Part shown: positions 26,216 to 34,531 of the stretch, piece by piece
Position numbering within the stretch: position 1 is the first letter of the stretch
Layout: every line of letters starts with the position of its first letter
Assembly: GCA_028276365.1 (NCBI GenBank)
Contig: JAPYWL010000003.1
Span: 18,360 to 82,359 of the forward strand
Length of the DNA stretch: 64,000 bases
Reading direction: 5' to 3'
From: Deltaproteobacteria bacterium
GTDB lineage: Bacteria > DRYD01
Position numbers and translations under genes: made by a program
The notes under the pieces: model-generated
The model's database searches: none
What the model was told of the DNA's origin: nothing
What the model saw: only the letters and a program-made list of their open reading frames with translations

Positions 26216-27439
26216 TCAATTTATTATATTAGTATTTGCTTTAATATAAGATTTACCTTTATTATAGATTAGTTCCTCAAATTTTTTAAAATCAAAACTG
26301 AAATCTTTATTAATATTATTATTTTTATTTATTTTATTTATATTTTCTTTGATTTTTGAGATAAATAGATTAAAATCAATTTCTTTATTTTTTTCCTCTT
26401 TAATAACATCAATATTAGGATTATATTTAGAAACAGTTATTGCATTATAATATTGATGATCATCAGCTGCATAAGGATAAGGTATCAATATAGCATTTTT
26501 ATTTAAGTATAATATTTCAGTAGTAGCAATTCCCCCTGCCCTACTTATTACTATATCACTACTTAAATAAAAATCTATTATCTCATTAACATATTCCAAA
26601 ATAATTATTTCAATATCATTATTACCGTATTTTACCTTAAAAATCATTTTATTATTATCCAAAAACTTATCATGATTTAAATTCCTTTTATTATTTGGTA
26701 CTAATTTAATTAGATCATTTTTTACATCATTAAAATTTTTCTTTCCACAAATTATAGATATTTTTTTTATACTTTGTAATTCATTACTAAACTCATTATT
26801 ATTGGATAATAAAAAATCAATAAATTTAATTGCTAAATTACTAATAGATTTAGCTCCTAAACTACCACCTATAAAAAGTAAATTAATCCCCCCCTTATCT
26901 AAATTACTAGTATTACTATCTATTAAATAAAACTCTTTTCTTAATGGATTAGGAAAAATATAACATTTATTATGATAAATTTTATTAATATAATTTAAAG
27001 ACTCTTTAAAAGGGAGTATAATAATATCAGCAATATTAGCTAACAATTTATTAGCCTTACCTACTAAAACATTTTGTTCCATAATAATTAATTTTTTATT
27101 TTTTAACTTAGCAGCAAAACCCGCAGGAATGCTATTAGAACTACCTAAAGTTATTACTACATCTATTGATAATTTATCTATCAAATTAGCTATAAATAAA
27201 ACATCACTAAAAAACACTGAAATATTACTAAAGAAATTTTTTAAATAAAAATGATAAAACGGTTTTATATAAAAAGAAGTTACATTATATTTAGCTTCTA
27301 ATTCAGAAACTTGAGAAACATTAACAGAATTAATAGGTAAAATCAAAAAGTACTTATTATTATTAAGATTTTGGATAATAGAATAAGCAGGATAAAAGTG
27401 TCCCCCTGTACTTCCAGCACTAAATAAAATATTTCTCAT
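26216..27439 (-). CDS. murG: UDP-GlcNAc:lipid I N-acetylglucosaminyltransferase MurG
   Basis: MurG, 407 residues, adds GlcNAc to lipid I on the inner face of the membrane to give lipid II. The N-terminal Gly-rich loop SAGSTGGHFYPAYSI, the MEQN motif (IIMEQNVLVGKANKLL), FIGGSLGAKSISNLA and the C-terminal VISRAGGIATTEILYLNKNAILIPYPYAADDHQYYNA are all present. It is about 40 residues longer than E. coli MurG, through Asn/Lys-rich insertions near 225-265 and 345-375. The asd pseudoknot lies 39 nt after its stop. Confidence 0.95.
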   Translation of the reverse strand: MRNILFSAGSTGGHFYPAYSIIQNLNNNKYFLILPINSVNVSQVSELEAKYNVTSFYIKPFYHFYLKNFFSNISVFFSDVLFIANLIDKLSIDVVITLGSSNSIPAGFAAKLKNKKLIIMEQNVLVGKANKLLANIADIIILPFKESLNYINKIYHNKCYIFPNPLRKEFYLIDSNTSNLDKGGINLLFIGGSLGAKSISNLAIKFIDFLLSNNNEFSNELQSIKKISIICGKKNFNDVKNDLIKLVPNNKRNLNHDKFLDNNKMIFKVKYGNNDIEIIILEYVNEIIDFYLSSDIVISRAGGIATTEILYLNKNAILIPYPYAADDHQYYNAITVSKYNPNIDVIKEEKNKEIDFNLFISKIKENINKINKNNNINKDFSFDFKKFEELIYNKGKSYIKANTNIIN

Positions 27440-27456
27440 TTATACCAAAAACTTTC

Positions 27457-28518
27457 TTAATATTCTATTATATATTTTCCTAATTTTATCAATAAATCCT
27501 TTTTCACCTGATTTAAATTTAGTTTTCCTTCATTATTATTCATTAACTTTTCATTAGTAATTTGTATATTAATTTTATAAAAACCATCTAAAAAATAAGT
27601 ATAAAAAAGCAAAGCATTACTATCAAAAACATAATAATTCAAAATAGGATCATATAAAAAATTAGATAAATCTATATCTTCTAAATTCAATTTTTCCTTT
27701 GAAATAGAAATTTTTATTTCTAATTTAAAATTATCTTTATAATCTTTAAAATTATCTTTATAATCATCTTCTGATTCATTTTTTTGTATATCATTTTTGT
27801 ATAGAATATCTTGAGTTTTAATTAAATTTATAATGATTTCATTATCATCAATTTTAACTATCTTAATTGAATAATATGATAATAAATCTTGATTATATTT
27901 TTCCTGTTTTAGATTTGATAATATCAATTCCTTTAATTGTATATTTTGGATATTTTTTAGCTTACTTTTGTAAAACTTATTAAATAAGTATAATATTTTT
28001 TCATTACCTTTAGATAAATCAATAGGAGATAAATTAGAAATATTAGTAATATAAGGAGAAGCCCCCTTTGATAGTAAATAATTAGTAATAATTAAGTTCT
28101 GGTTCATAACTGAATAATGTAAAGGAGTATTACCAAAAATATCCTTAGCGTTTATATCATAAAAATTTAATAATATCTTTAAAGCAGAAAAATTATTTAA
28201 TTTACAAGCCCAATGCAAAGGTGTTAAATTATTATCATCTTTTAAATTTAGTGAAATAAAATAATTACTCATAAATTTTAGAACATCTATTTTATTATAC
28301 ATTATAGCCCAAATAACTGGATTATATCCATTATAATCTTTTCTTACTAAAATAAAGTTATCTTCTTCTAAAATTTTTCTAATACCTTTTATATCATTTT
28401 TTATTATTAATTCTTTAAAATTTTTTAAATATTCATCCTCATAATATCCAAAAGCAAAGCCACTAAACATTATTATTAAAAAGCAATAAAACAAAAATAA
28501 AGTTAATTTTTTAAACAT
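27457..28518 (-). CDS. Secreted ankyrin-repeat protein
   Basis: A 353-residue protein with an N-terminal signal peptide or membrane helix (LTLFLFYCFLIIMFSGFAFG, residues 5-24). Residues about 30-165 hold four ankyrin repeats, clearest at NLTPLHWACKLNNFSALKILLNFYDIN and GNTPLHYSVMNQNLIITNYLLSKGASP. The C-terminal half is an unrecognised, Lys/Asp/Ile-rich region with a short duplicated stretch KDNFKDYKDNFK. A periplasmic protein-binding role is inferred from export and repeats. GGAGGGGG precedes the ATG. It lies 17 nt upstream of murG and may be cotranscribed. Confidence 0.75.
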   Translation of the reverse strand: MFKKLTLFLFYCFLIIMFSGFAFGYYEDEYLKNFKELIIKNDIKGIRKILEEDNFILVRKDYNGYNPVIWAIMYNKIDVLKFMSNYFISLNLKDDNNLTPLHWACKLNNFSALKILLNFYDINAKDIFGNTPLHYSVMNQNLIITNYLLSKGASPYITNISNLSPIDLSKGNEKILYLFNKFYKSKLKNIQNIQLKELILSNLKQEKYNQDLLSYYSIKIVKIDDNEIIINLIKTQDILYKNDIQKNESEDDYKDNFKDYKDNFKLEIKISISKEKLNLEDIDLSNFLYDPILNYYVFDSNALLFYTYFLDGFYKINIQITNEKLMNNNEGKLNLNQVKKDLLIKLGKYIIEY

Positions 28519-28530
28519 AACTCCCCCTCC

Positions 28531-28944
28531 TTACTTACTAAATTTAAAAAAGATAGTAAAGATAAAAAAAGAAAAGGTTATAAAATACTCAATAATAGAC
28601 CCCGTTTTTAATAATTTTAAAGAAATACGGGGATAATAAGAAAAAAATAAGGGAATCCCGTTTATAGTTAGTAAATCTGCTAATAGATGAGAAAAATACC
28701 CTATACTTATTGGCAATAATATAAAGCCTAAATTCTCATAAAACACAGCTAAAAATAATAAAAAAAGAGGAATAATAAAATGATGAGTAAATCCTCTATG
28801 AGAAAACCAAAAATTATTTTTTAAATACCTTCCCCATATTATATCTACATCAGGTATTAATGAACCAACTATAGATAATAATGGATTAACATTAAAAAGC
28901 AATCCAAAACTAAAACCTATAAGTATATGTGATTTCTTTGTCAT
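28531..28944 (-). CDS. YdjM-type membrane metal-dependent hydrolase
   Basis: A 137-residue membrane protein of the YdjM/DUF457 family. Conserved residues are His6, LIPDVDIIWGRYL (Asp pair), FSHRGFTHHF with its His-Arg-Gly-x-Thr-His core, and GYFSHLLADLLTINGIPL. The pattern H...DxD...HRGxTH...HxxxD suggests a metal site within the membrane. Family members are annotated as inner-membrane hydrolases with unknown substrates. It is 12 nt from the ankyrin gene and 5 nt from the Fe-S reductase gene, within one co-directional run. Confidence 0.8.
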   Translation of the reverse strand: MTKKSHILIGFSFGLLFNVNPLLSIVGSLIPDVDIIWGRYLKNNFWFSHRGFTHHFIIPLFLLFLAVFYENLGFILLPISIGYFSHLLADLLTINGIPLFFSYYPRISLKLLKTGSIIEYFITFSFFIFTIFFKFSK

Positions 28945-28949
28945 ATTAT

Positions 28950-30869
28950 TTAATCTACTTCTATGAATTCTACAATGTCCTTAACAAATACTTGATTCTT
29001 TAATCCCTTAGAATTAATAGCATCTTCAAACATCATTAAACAATATGGACAAGAAGTAGAAACTATTTTAGCCTTTACCTTTAAGACTTCCTCCAATCTT
29101 TCATGATTTATTTTTTTAGTGGTTTTATCTTCTTTAAAATACATTCCCCCACCTGCTCCACAACAAAAAGAATTCGATCTATTCCTATATAACTCTCTAT
29201 AATCTGAGATATTTTTAACAATAATCCTTGGTTCATCATATATATCATTATGCCTACCTAAATAACAAGCATCATGATAAGTAATTAAATCTTTCTCTTT
29301 TTTTAACTTTATTTTTCCTTGTTTCAATAAACTACTTAATAAAACCGAATGATGAATAACTTCATAATTAAAATTATTATCAAGTTGAGGATATTCATTT
29401 TTAAAAGTATTAAAACAGTGAGCACAATTAACTAAAATTTTTGAGAACTTATATTTCTTAAAGTTTTCAATATTATTATTAGCTTGTAATTGAAATAGGT
29501 ATTCATTACCAGTTCTTCTAGCAATATCTCCACTACAAGTCTCATTTAAAGAAATAGCAAAATTAATATTTAATTTTTTTAAAATTTTTATTAAATTAAT
29601 AGCAATATTTTGAGCTCTTTCATTATATATAGTAGCACAACCTAAGAAATATAAATATTCAGTTTCTTTTACATCCTCTATAAAATTTATATCTAATTCT
29701 TGTTTAAGTTTATTAAGAAATTGTTTTTTAGCTATGTTAGTACCTCTAAAAGGATGATCCCTAACTTCAATAGAATTAAAAATTTCTTGAATATAATTAG
29801 GAATCTCAGATTTATCCATAACTAAATTTTGCCTAAATCTTATTATTTTACTTAGCGGATTAATAAAAACAGGACAAGCACTAACACAAGCTCCACATGT
29901 AGTACAACTCCATATAGAATCAACTGATATAGAATTATTTATTATAGATTTATCTTTAAAATTTTGATAATGTTCTAATAAATTAACTATAATGGATTTA
30001 GGGGATAAAGGTTTATTAGTTAAGAAAGCAGGACAAGCATCCTGACACCTACCACACTCAGTACAACTAAACACTTCTAATAAATCCCTTGAATTTAAAT
30101 CATTTATGTTATCTATTCCAAATTTTTCAGTTTTTTCTAAATCAATAAATTCAATCTTATTACTAACTTTATGACCATAAGCGTCATCAGAAGTTAAAAT
30201 AGAAATAGGAGCTAAAATCATATGTATCATCTTACTCTTACTTAAACTATAAATAAACCCAAAAACTAATAAATTATTTATTAACCATAAGAAATTATAT
30301 AAAAATTGATAAATGTTTCTATCATTAATGAAAAAAGTCAAAATAGAAAAAGATAAATTAGAAGTTAAATAAATATCGTTAATAAATTCATTATTAAACA
30401 AATAAAACTTAATTCCTTGAATAAAAAACGAATTAATAGCTATTAAAAATAATAAAATTAAACTAATAAAATAATTATCTTTAATTGAATTTTTAATAAT
30501 TCTTTCAACTTTTAATAAATATCTTCTAACTAAAGCTAAAAAAATCCCAATTAATAAAAGCAAAACAGATATATCTAACAACAAATTATAAAATTTAATA
30601 TTAAAAAAAAGTAAAAAGATACTAAATAAAAAAATTAAAATCCCTAAAAAAGCACTTGAATGCATTAACTTAGTTCTAAAATTTGATATTCTACTTTGAT
30701 AAATAATATTTAAAATTAAATTCTTAAAAAAATTTAAATACCCATATTTCTTAAACTTATAATCTTGTTCAAATATAATCTTAAATTTTTCCTTAGATTT
30801 AAAAAATAATAAATAGAAAGCAGAAAATAAAACAATTATTATAAATAAAAACTTAATTAAAGTAATCAT
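28950..30869 (-). CDS. Membrane-bound (Fe-S) oxidoreductase, HdrD/GlpC-like with CCG domains
   Basis: A 639-residue protein. Residues 1-215 hold about six membrane helices resembling a NarI-like cytochrome b subunit. Two 4Fe-4S motifs follow, CTECGRCQDACP (about 269-280) and CTTCGACVSACP (about 323-334). Two CCG domains come next, with FLGCATIYNERAQN...NCAHCFNTFKNEY and HDACYLGRHND...SFCCGAGGGMYF...CPYCLMMFED. This layout is that of the heterodisulfide-reductase-like proteins linked to electron-transfer flavoproteins, which pass electrons from acyl-CoA or lactate oxidation to quinone. No etf genes are in the window, so the donor is unknown. Confidence 0.85.
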   Translation of the reverse strand: MITLIKFLFIIIVLFSAFYLLFFKSKEKFKIIFEQDYKFKKYGYLNFFKNLILNIIYQSRISNFRTKLMHSSAFLGILIFLFSIFLLFFNIKFYNLLLDISVLLLLIGIFLALVRRYLLKVERIIKNSIKDNYFISLILLFLIAINSFFIQGIKFYLFNNEFINDIYLTSNLSFSILTFFINDRNIYQFLYNFLWLINNLLVFGFIYSLSKSKMIHMILAPISILTSDDAYGHKVSNKIEFIDLEKTEKFGIDNINDLNSRDLLEVFSCTECGRCQDACPAFLTNKPLSPKSIIVNLLEHYQNFKDKSIINNSISVDSIWSCTTCGACVSACPVFINPLSKIIRFRQNLVMDKSEIPNYIQEIFNSIEVRDHPFRGTNIAKKQFLNKLKQELDINFIEDVKETEYLYFLGCATIYNERAQNIAINLIKILKKLNINFAISLNETCSGDIARRTGNEYLFQLQANNNIENFKKYKFSKILVNCAHCFNTFKNEYPQLDNNFNYEVIHHSVLLSSLLKQGKIKLKKEKDLITYHDACYLGRHNDIYDEPRIIVKNISDYRELYRNRSNSFCCGAGGGMYFKEDKTTKKINHERLEEVLKVKAKIVSTSCPYCLMMFEDAINSKGLKNQVFVKDIVEFIEVD

Positions 30870-30881
30870 AAAATAATTTCA

Positions 30882-31718
30882 TTATAAATTAGCTTTATTA
30901 GAAGCAATTAGTTTATAATAAAACTCCAAATCTTGTTTTTTATCAATATTAAAAGCCAATTCAGCGTAATTAGTTAAAATAGCATGAGCTTTTACATTAA
31001 ATAATTTATTAATTCTTTCCTCTAATTCAATAATAGTTAAATTTTTAAGAATCAATTTAAACAATATATCATATCCAAAAATCTCAGCTAATTTTAATGG
31101 TTTCTTTCTATTTTTTAGTATATTTTCTAATAAATCTAAAAAATTCCTAATAATTTGACTCCTAATAATAAATAAAGAAGTATTACAAAAAGAATCATTT
31201 TTAAACCTAACAAATGTTCTTAATTTTGAAGCCCTATTAGAATATCTTACTTCATAAACTTCTTTACTAACAATAGGTAAAAATATATCACCCTCTATAT
31301 AATCCAACCTAAAAATTATATCATTTATACTTTCATAAGTAATAAAAGGAGTATCAGTAGCAACAAATAATAAATAAATATCAAATTCTGTTTCTTTTAA
31401 ATTTAAAATTCTATTAATCACATTTTTTATAGTATCTAATAACTTTTCACCACTATTTATTACCTCATACTTTGGTAAATAATTTTTAATATTTTGTAAA
31501 TTTTCATAATGGATATTATTAAAATAATTTAAATAATTTTCAGGTAAAGTTATAAATCTTTTTAAAATCTTATTTTCATCATATTTAGAAAATATTTCAA
31601 ATATCTTTTCCAAAATAGTTAAATTAGAATGTATTAAAAGAGATTTTAAGTTATTATTAAGTAATCCTCCACTAAGCAATATTAAGTAATACTTTTTAAG
31701 ATATAAAGGTTCAAACAT
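30882..31718 (-). CDS. NTP-transferase (MobA-like) domain protein
   Basis: A 278-residue protein with a diverged nucleotidyltransferase fold. Landmarks are LILLSGGLLNN at the start (in place of the usual LAGGxGxR), FVATDTPFITYESI (about 118-131; the metal-binding Asp of MobA-like enzymes) and the end AELAFNIDKKQDLEFYYKL, typical of a MobA-like group annotated only as NTP transferase domain-containing. Loss of the Gly-rich Arg loop makes catalytic activity doubtful. It starts 12 nt upstream of the Fe-S gene and 4 nt after cutA, so it belongs to the same transcript. Confidence 0.6.
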   Translation of the reverse strand: MFEPLYLKKYYLILLSGGLLNNNLKSLLIHSNLTILEKIFEIFSKYDENKILKRFITLPENYLNYFNNIHYENLQNIKNYLPKYEVINSGEKLLDTIKNVINRILNLKETEFDIYLLFVATDTPFITYESINDIIFRLDYIEGDIFLPIVSKEVYEVRYSNRASKLRTFVRFKNDSFCNTSLFIIRSQIIRNFLDLLENILKNRKKPLKLAEIFGYDILFKLILKNLTIIELEERINKLFNVKAHAILTNYAELAFNIDKKQDLEFYYKLIASNKANL

Positions 31719-31722
31719 TGCT

Positions 31723-32064
31723 TTAAGTAGTAACCTCTACCATCCACTTAAGATAATCTAAATTACCTGCTTTAATATCAATTACAATTATCTCAGGAAC
31801 AGTATAAGAATGATATTTTTTAATAGTTTCTTCTAACTCTTCTAATTTTTCTTCAGTAGTTTTTATAATCAATAGAGCTTCTTCCTGAATTTCTACATTA
31901 CCCTTCCAAGTAAATATAGATTTTAAATTATTAATAATATTAACACAAGCAGCAAGTCTATTATTAATTAATATCCTTGCGATATTTTCAGCTTCTATAA
32001 TATTTGGGCAGGTTACAAATAAAACTTTAAAAGGAGAATTTTGTAAATTATCTAATTTCTTCAT
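31723..32064 (-). CDS. cutA: CutA-like divalent cation tolerance protein
   Basis: CutA1 family, 113 residues, a trimeric ferredoxin-fold protein linked to copper and other divalent metal tolerance. VTCPNIIEAENIARILINNRLAACVNIINNLKSIFTWKGNVEIQEEALLIIKT and YHSYTVPEIIVIDIKAGNLDYLKWM are diagnostic. There is no Shine-Dalgarno sequence; 18 nt of almost pure U/A separate the ATG from the pseudoknot element at 32083-32119. The NTP-transferase gene follows after 4 nt. Confidence 0.93.
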   Translation of the reverse strand: MKKLDNLQNSPFKVLFVTCPNIIEAENIARILINNRLAACVNIINNLKSIFTWKGNVEIQEEALLIIKTTEEKLEELEETIKKYHSYTVPEIIVIDIKAGNLDYLKWMVEVTT

Positions 32065-32082
32065 AATAAAAATATAAAATAA

Positions 32083-32119
32083 GCTGGGATATTTATATTC
32101 CGCCTACCCAGCAAGCGGT
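32083..32119 (-). promoter_or_regulatory. Pseudoknot RNA element, copy 2, upstream of cutA
   Basis: The cleanest copy. On the minus strand: A, stem-1 strand CCGCU, U, stem-2 strand GCUGGG, UA, stem-1 partner GGCGG, link AAUAUAAAUAU, stem-2 partner CCCAGC, then a U-rich stretch to the cutA ATG 18 nt later. Stem 1 has four G-C pairs and a U-G; stem 2 has six Watson-Crick pairs. The strand order (1, 2, 1', 2') is that of an H-type pseudoknot with an A-rich third loop able to lie in the minor groove of stem 1. Confidence 0.8.
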
Positions 32120-32148
32120 ATTACATTATTTTTAATTATTATATTATT

Positions 32149-32673
32149 TTATTTTAAATCTGTTAAATCCGGTAAATTTTGTATTAAAGTTTGTAATTTA
32201 TTAGCCATTTCTACTAATTCCTGTTTCATTATTCCCTTCATTTTATAATACTGATAAACTTTATTAGATAATTCAGATATGAAACTTAATACATTTAAAA
32301 AAGATTGTTCTTGAATATCATTCCAAACCTTTTTTAATTCACTCTTAGATAAAGATAATTCTAAATTAATATTTGATAACTTAGTTAAATAATTATCTAT
32401 TTCATTTAATAAATTTTCATCCTTAGTGTTTAGATATTCTTTTAATTTTAAAAGTATAGCATTAACCTGAACTTTGTACTCATTAAACTTAGGGTTTTCA
32501 ATATTCATTTTTTTTATATCATAATCCAAAGCTAAAATATAATTAAGTATTAATTGATTTAAAGAATGAACATAAGAAGAAATTAAATTAAAATTTTTAG
32601 TTTTAACAGCAGTTTGTAGAGTACTTATAACTCGCTGAATTTCTTCATTTGCTTTATTTAATTCATTATCCAT
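32149..32673 (-). CDS. Hypothetical helical protein
   Basis: A 174-residue protein that I do not recognise. It is predicted to be nearly all helical, with heptad-like Leu/Ile/Val spacing (for example EIQRVISTLQTAV and LLKLKEYLNTKDENLLNEIDNYL), no Cys, no signal peptide and no membrane segment. A helical bundle or coiled coil in the cytoplasm is likely. It starts 19 nt after the PDO gene stop and ends 30 nt before the cutA pseudoknot, so it is probably cotranscribed with PDO and might serve the same pathway. Confidence 0.7.
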   Translation of the reverse strand: MDNELNKANEEIQRVISTLQTAVKTKNFNLISSYVHSLNQLILNYILALDYDIKKMNIENPKFNEYKVQVNAILLKLKEYLNTKDENLLNEIDNYLTKLSNINLELSLSKSELKKVWNDIQEQSFLNVLSFISELSNKVYQYYKMKGIMKQELVEMANKLQTLIQNLPDLTDLK

Positions 32674-32692
32674 AATTCCACTACTTAATAAA

Positions 32693-33406
32693 TTAATGTT
32701 TATGAAGTGGATTCAATTGATGATCTACAAAATGTTTAATAAACTCAGCATATTTGTTTTCAGGTAAAGCTCCTTCTATATCATCTTCAAATACTTTTTG
32801 ATCTTTTGTTATTAGCTTTAAAACAGTTTTAGGAACACCCATTATATTATATTTAATAGCATAATCTTGAAATTCAGAAACTTCCACATTAATAGCTTTA
32901 ATATTATCACTAACAACCGAAAAAGCAGTGGAATTAATAGTCATAATAGGACAATATGGACAAGTAGGAGTAACAAATACCCATAATTCTAAAACTGCCC
33001 CATTACTCTTTAACATATTATCTATTTCTTTTACAGTATTTATAGTTTTTTCACTTATAGGTAGTTGATCATTAGCTACCATAAGAATAGAATTTAATAA
33101 CCAAGTGAACTCATAACCAGCAGGAATCCCCAAAAACTTAAAATTATAATCCTTATTTGATCTTAATATTATAGCCGGTACTTCCTTTGAAATACCATAC
33201 TTATTAGCTAACTCCACATCAACTAAAGGATTATATAAAACTAATTTTAAATTATCTAAGATTTCAGTTAATTCTTTCAGTAATTGTTCCGTATCAGGAC
33301 AATACTCACAACCTATTTTTTGGGAAAATAATAGCACTTCAGTTAGTTTTGCTAAACTTCCTACTTGTCTTTTTATTTCCTGTCTATCTTGTTCAGTAAT
33401 AAACAT
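32693..33406 (-). CDS. Two-domain protein disulfide oxidoreductase (PDO, glutaredoxin-like)
   Basis: A 237-residue protein of two thioredoxin folds. The first has CEYC (in KIGCEYCPDTEQLL), the second CPYC (in FVTPTCPYCPIM), and KYNIMGVPKTVL holds the cis-Pro. The arrangement is that of PDO from hyperthermophilic archaea and Aquifex/Thermotoga, where it shuffles cytoplasmic disulfides or reduces ribonucleotide reductase. I prefer the second ATG (33406): AGGAGGG is 7 nt before it, and only 1-2 nt before the first ATG at 33412. A pseudoknot element lies 24 nt upstream of this start. Confidence 0.9.
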   Translation of the reverse strand: MFITEQDRQEIKRQVGSLAKLTEVLLFSQKIGCEYCPDTEQLLKELTEILDNLKLVLYNPLVDVELANKYGISKEVPAIILRSNKDYNFKFLGIPAGYEFTWLLNSILMVANDQLPISEKTINTVKEIDNMLKSNGAVLELWVFVTPTCPYCPIMTINSTAFSVVSDNIKAINVEVSEFQDYAIKYNIMGVPKTVLKLITKDQKVFEDDIEGALPENKYAEFIKHFVDHQLNPLHKH

Positions 33407-33413
33407 ATTCATT

Positions 33414-33420
33414 CCCTCCT
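33414..33420 (-). promoter_or_regulatory. Shine-Dalgarno site deciding the PDO start
   Basis: AGGAGGG lies 7 nt before the ATG at 33406 and too close to the ATG at 33412. It lies 10 nt 3' of the pseudoknot copy 3, so folding of that element could block or free it. Confidence 0.8.
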
Positions 33421-33430
33421 TTCTAGTAAT

Positions 33431-33469
33431 GCTGTAATCATTTATATTCCGCTATTACAGCTTAGCGGT
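33431..33469 (-). promoter_or_regulatory. Pseudoknot RNA element, copy 3, upstream of the PDO gene
   Basis: On the minus strand: A, stem-1 strand CCGCUA, A, stem-2 strand GCUGUAA, stem-1 partner UAGCGG, link AAUAUAAAUGA, stem-2 partner UUACAGC. Stem 1 has six pairs and stem 2 seven. Compared with copy 2, GGG/CCC in stem 2 has become UAA/UUA and U-G in stem 1 has become U-A: both strands change together and the pairing is kept. The element begins 47 nt after the fabH stop. Confidence 0.8.
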
Positions 33470-33515
33470 AATTCCTTTTAATTTATATAATTTATAAAAA
33501 AAATTATAAAAAATT

Positions 33516-34514
33516 TTATAATCTCCATAAAACATTAGCCCAAGTAAAACCAGCACCAAATGCAGAAAACAAAACTAAATCTCCCTCTTTAACTAGTCCA
33601 TTTTGTAATGCTTCATAAAAAACAATAGGTACTGAAGCAGCCGAAGTATTACCATATTTATCTATATTATTATAAACCCTATTAGCTTCTATTCCTAAAT
33701 TTTCCATAATTCCATTTATAATTCTTATATTAGCTTGATGAAAAATATATAATTTTATATCATTAGGTTTTAAATTATTTTTACTTAACAATTCCCTTAT
33801 TTTATCAGGTACTAATGTAATAGCTATTTTAAAAACCTCTCTACCTACCATCTTTAGATATCTATTATTTAGATTTTCACAATTAGGAGGCTCCTTAACT
33901 CCACCCACAGGAATATATATTAAATCAAATTTAGTTCCATCACTACCTACATTAGCATCAATTAATCCCTTAGTACTATCTTCATCATAAGATAAAATAA
34001 AACTACCTGCTCCATCTCCTAATAATATACAAACAGTTCTATCTTTCCAATCAACTAATTTAGAAATAGTTTCTGAGCCAACCAAAAGTATATTTTTATA
34101 TATCCCACTTTTAATTAATGAGCTAGCAGTAATTAATGCATAAACAAAAGCAGTACATCCAGAAAATACATCCATAGAACCAGTATTATCTGAAATTAAA
34201 TTAGTCTTAGTTTTTAATTTTCCATGTAAAACAGAAGCAGTAGCAGGAACTATATAATCCGGAGAATTCGTAGCTAAAATAATTAAATCAATTTTATCTA
34301 TATTATTTGTTTTTAAATTATTAATAGCATTCAAAGAAGCATTTAAAGCTAAATCAGAGGTAGATGAATCTTCATCAGAAATATATCTATATTTTATACC
34401 TGTTCTTTGAGTTATCCATTCGTCTGTAGTATCTACCATTTTCTCTAAATCATAATTAGATAATACTTTAGATGGTAAATATATTCCTATAGAAGATACT
34501 TTAACCCCAAACAT
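33516..34514 (-). CDS. fabH: Beta-ketoacyl-ACP synthase III
   Basis: FabH, 332 residues, starts fatty acid synthesis by joining acetyl-CoA with malonyl-ACP in the cytoplasm. DEWITQRTGIKYR, the catalytic Cys120 in DVFSGCTAFVYAL, FHQANIRII with the active His and DKYGNTSAASVPI with the active Asn are all present. It lies alone without other fab genes, 17 nt after ftsA on the same strand. The PDO pseudoknot starts soon after its stop. Confidence 0.95.
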   Translation of the reverse strand: MFGVKVSSIGIYLPSKVLSNYDLEKMVDTTDEWITQRTGIKYRYISDEDSSTSDLALNASLNAINNLKTNNIDKIDLIILATNSPDYIVPATASVLHGKLKTKTNLISDNTGSMDVFSGCTAFVYALITASSLIKSGIYKNILLVGSETISKLVDWKDRTVCILLGDGAGSFILSYDEDSTKGLIDANVGSDGTKFDLIYIPVGGVKEPPNCENLNNRYLKMVGREVFKIAITLVPDKIRELLSKNNLKPNDIKLYIFHQANIRIINGIMENLGIEANRVYNNIDKYGNTSAASVPIVFYEALQNGLVKEGDLVLFSAFGAGFTWANVLWRL

Positions 34515-34531
34515 AACTTTTTTATCCTATT

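Noticed and set aside
32083-32119. Pseudoknot family as a preQ1-I or SAM-II/SAM-V riboswitch
   Set aside because: The topology (H-type pseudoknot with an A-rich third loop) is shared, but the conserved residues of those classes do not match the GCGG-AAUAnAAAU-CAGC core, and the controlled genes (asd, cutA, PDO, sufC) are not queuosine genes.
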